Origin: Paulownia fortunei | Taxonomy: Eukaryota > Streptophyta > Magnoliopsida > Lamiales > Paulowniaceae | Assembly (NCBI GenBank): GCA_019321725.1 | Contig: CM033116.1 | Location: forward strand, 17,551,420 to 17,615,419 | DNA length: 64,000 nucleotides | Direction: 5' to 3' | Part shown: positions 62,778-64,000 of the stretch, in pieces | How the letters are laid out: every line of letters starts with the position of its first letter | How positions within the stretch are numbered: the stretch's first letter is position 1 | Made by a program: the position numbers and the translations under genes | Notes under the pieces: generated by a model | The model's database searches: none | Seen by the model: the letters and a program-made list of their open reading frames with translations, nothing else | Told to the model about the DNA's origin: nothing

Positions 62778-63635
62778 TTTGTCAAAACTAGAGGCCCACC
62801 CTGCCAAGATTTTTAAGGACCTGAATCCGGACTCGTCAGGTCCAGGTTATATCTGCTAGACTCATTAGACCTACTTTATAATTTTAATAATATTAAGAAA
62901 ATATTTTTTTTAAATTACACCATTAAAATTTTTTAAAAAATATAAAAATAATGTTACCTAAAAATATATAAATAAAAATAAAAATAAATAAGGTGGATTT
63001 GAAAATAAAAAATCAAGACTCACTTCTTACCCGTTTGGAACTTAAAAATTTATCACATTATCATCATAAGTATTTGAAGGACATCTTGACAAAATGGACT
63101 TAGGCACATGGGCAATTGGTGTTGGGTTGCATAATCATGTGATGCAAAATGCAGCGAAATTTTTTATTAAAACATAAACATACATCACATGTAATAAATT
63201 GCATTTCAGATTCGTAGACATTGATTTGTTATGCATTTTCAATATTCAAAATTAAAACGCATCAAATATTAATCAGAATTCGTATCTATGCTTCCCATTG
63301 ATGATGATGAATTAAAACGACTCAAGTTGTTTTTTCTCCACAAACAATTCACAAATCCAAACCCCTATGTCACTCGTGTAAGTAATCCAGACAGTATATA
63401 TTCACTCGCAATCATTTCTCTACTAATAGAATATGATTCGTTAATTCTTATGTGTAAGAAAAGTATTTTGGAACTTAATTCAATTAGAGTTTGGCAAAAT
63501 TTTGGAACAAGAAAACCTAGATAAAAAGGGGAGGATTTTAACTTCAAGAAAAATGGCCAATTGCTGAAAAAATATTCGTCCCCTATGAATGCCTTTTTAT
63601 AGCACTCAGTAATTCCATCACATTATTGTTTTTAT
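62778..63635. other. Sequence downstream of the copia pol, no gene seen
   Basis: Possibly the remains of the 3' LTR. It is AT-rich with several A/T runs. Open frames near 63288-63524 have no recognisable domain. Confidence 0.35.
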
Positions 63636-63950
63636 GGATACTTTATTGTGACATATTGTGGAGTCTCAACCATTATAGGTTAAGGTACTGCTAATATAGT
63701 CATATTTGTGCTGCTAAGCTTTTCTTTTTTTCTCATTTGGTATTTATTATGCACAGATTATTTCACCAATTCCACCAGATACTGACTATACTTATAAATA
63801 TTTGTTTTCACGTTAAGAAAGATTTTCTAAGTTGTTATATCAAAGTCAAGAAAATAAACTCTTAGTTTGGCAAGATTGCATATTTTGAGAATGGTTTTAA
63901 TTCAATTGGATTACATATATATTCTAGCATTAAATCTTGAACTTTCTATG
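63636..63950. repeat. Right copy of the dispersed ~310-bp direct repeat
   Basis: Same orientation and word order as 54656-54965 (see there). The window ends 50 bp further on, so the full length of this copy is unknown. Confidence 0.75.
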
Positions 63951-64000
63951 TTGTTAAAATTTCCTTTTTTTTTTATGTGGAAGTCTTACTAATTGACTCA

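Noticed and set aside
1..64000. A new multi-gene defence or biosynthetic system
   Set aside because: The three host genes belong to known, unrelated plant families, and everything else that can be read is transposon-derived or non-coding.

Overview
This is a gene-poor, very AT-rich stretch of a plant nuclear genome. The protein families point to a eudicot: an OVATE-family protein, a plant WNK kinase and a plant-type non-canonical nucleotidyltransferase, in and among layered retrotransposon and DNA-transposon relics. The species cannot be named from the sequence alone. Nothing bacterial, organellar or viral stands out.

Three host genes look intact. (1) A single-exon OVATE family protein (2828-3955, +) has a TATA box 86 bp upstream. 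(2) A seven-exon WNK kinase of the WNK4/WNK5 type (12112-16122, -) splices to 629 aa, with a probable promoter near 17.08 kb. (3) A nine-exon nucleotidyltransferase / PAP-OAS1-like gene (45845-51823, -) splices to 861 aa, with a probable promoter near 52.03 kb. Every splice junction in (2) and (3) was read by hand; each has GT-AG ends and keeps the frame. The three genes are not obviously related in function.

Layout. 0-2.2 kb: two tandem arrays (3 x ~468 bp and 2 x 126 bp). 2.7-4 kb: OVATE gene. 4-12 kb: AT-rich intergenic DNA with simple repeats. 12-17 kb: WNK gene. 17.7-33.1 kb: an old segmental duplication. Copy A is split by a 5.5-kb gag-only LTR retrotransposon, which is itself split by a solo LTR. 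Copy B is uninterrupted and preserves the empty site. A Ty1/copia relic (27.4-30.5 kb, -) lies between the copies and ends where copy B begins. 34-38.7 kb: a tRNA-type SINE with a duplicated body, a CACTA TNP2 transposase relic and short CACTA/MITE-like elements. 40.9-45.5 kb: a tandem duplication of the 3' flank of the nucleotidyltransferase gene; its second copy carries a 370-bp segment with an unexplained ORF. 45.8-52 kb: nucleotidyltransferase gene. 54.6-64 kb: a second, plus-strand copia relic with a tandemly duplicated 5' region, split by a 2.3-kb solo LTR, and bracketed by a diverged direct repeat.

The main value of the window is this layering. Three insertions can be ordered because target-site duplications and empty sites are visible: a 908-bp-LTR element into segmental copy A; a 1471-bp solo LTR into that element's 63-bp coding repeat (TSD GACTT); and a 2299-bp solo LTR into the copia integrase (TSD TATGC). 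I found no evidence of a new multi-gene system. The oddest items are the in-frame 21-residue repeat array in the gag-only element, the 370-bp ORF segment beside the nucleotidyltransferase gene, and a 77-bp block identical between otherwise diverged segmental copies.
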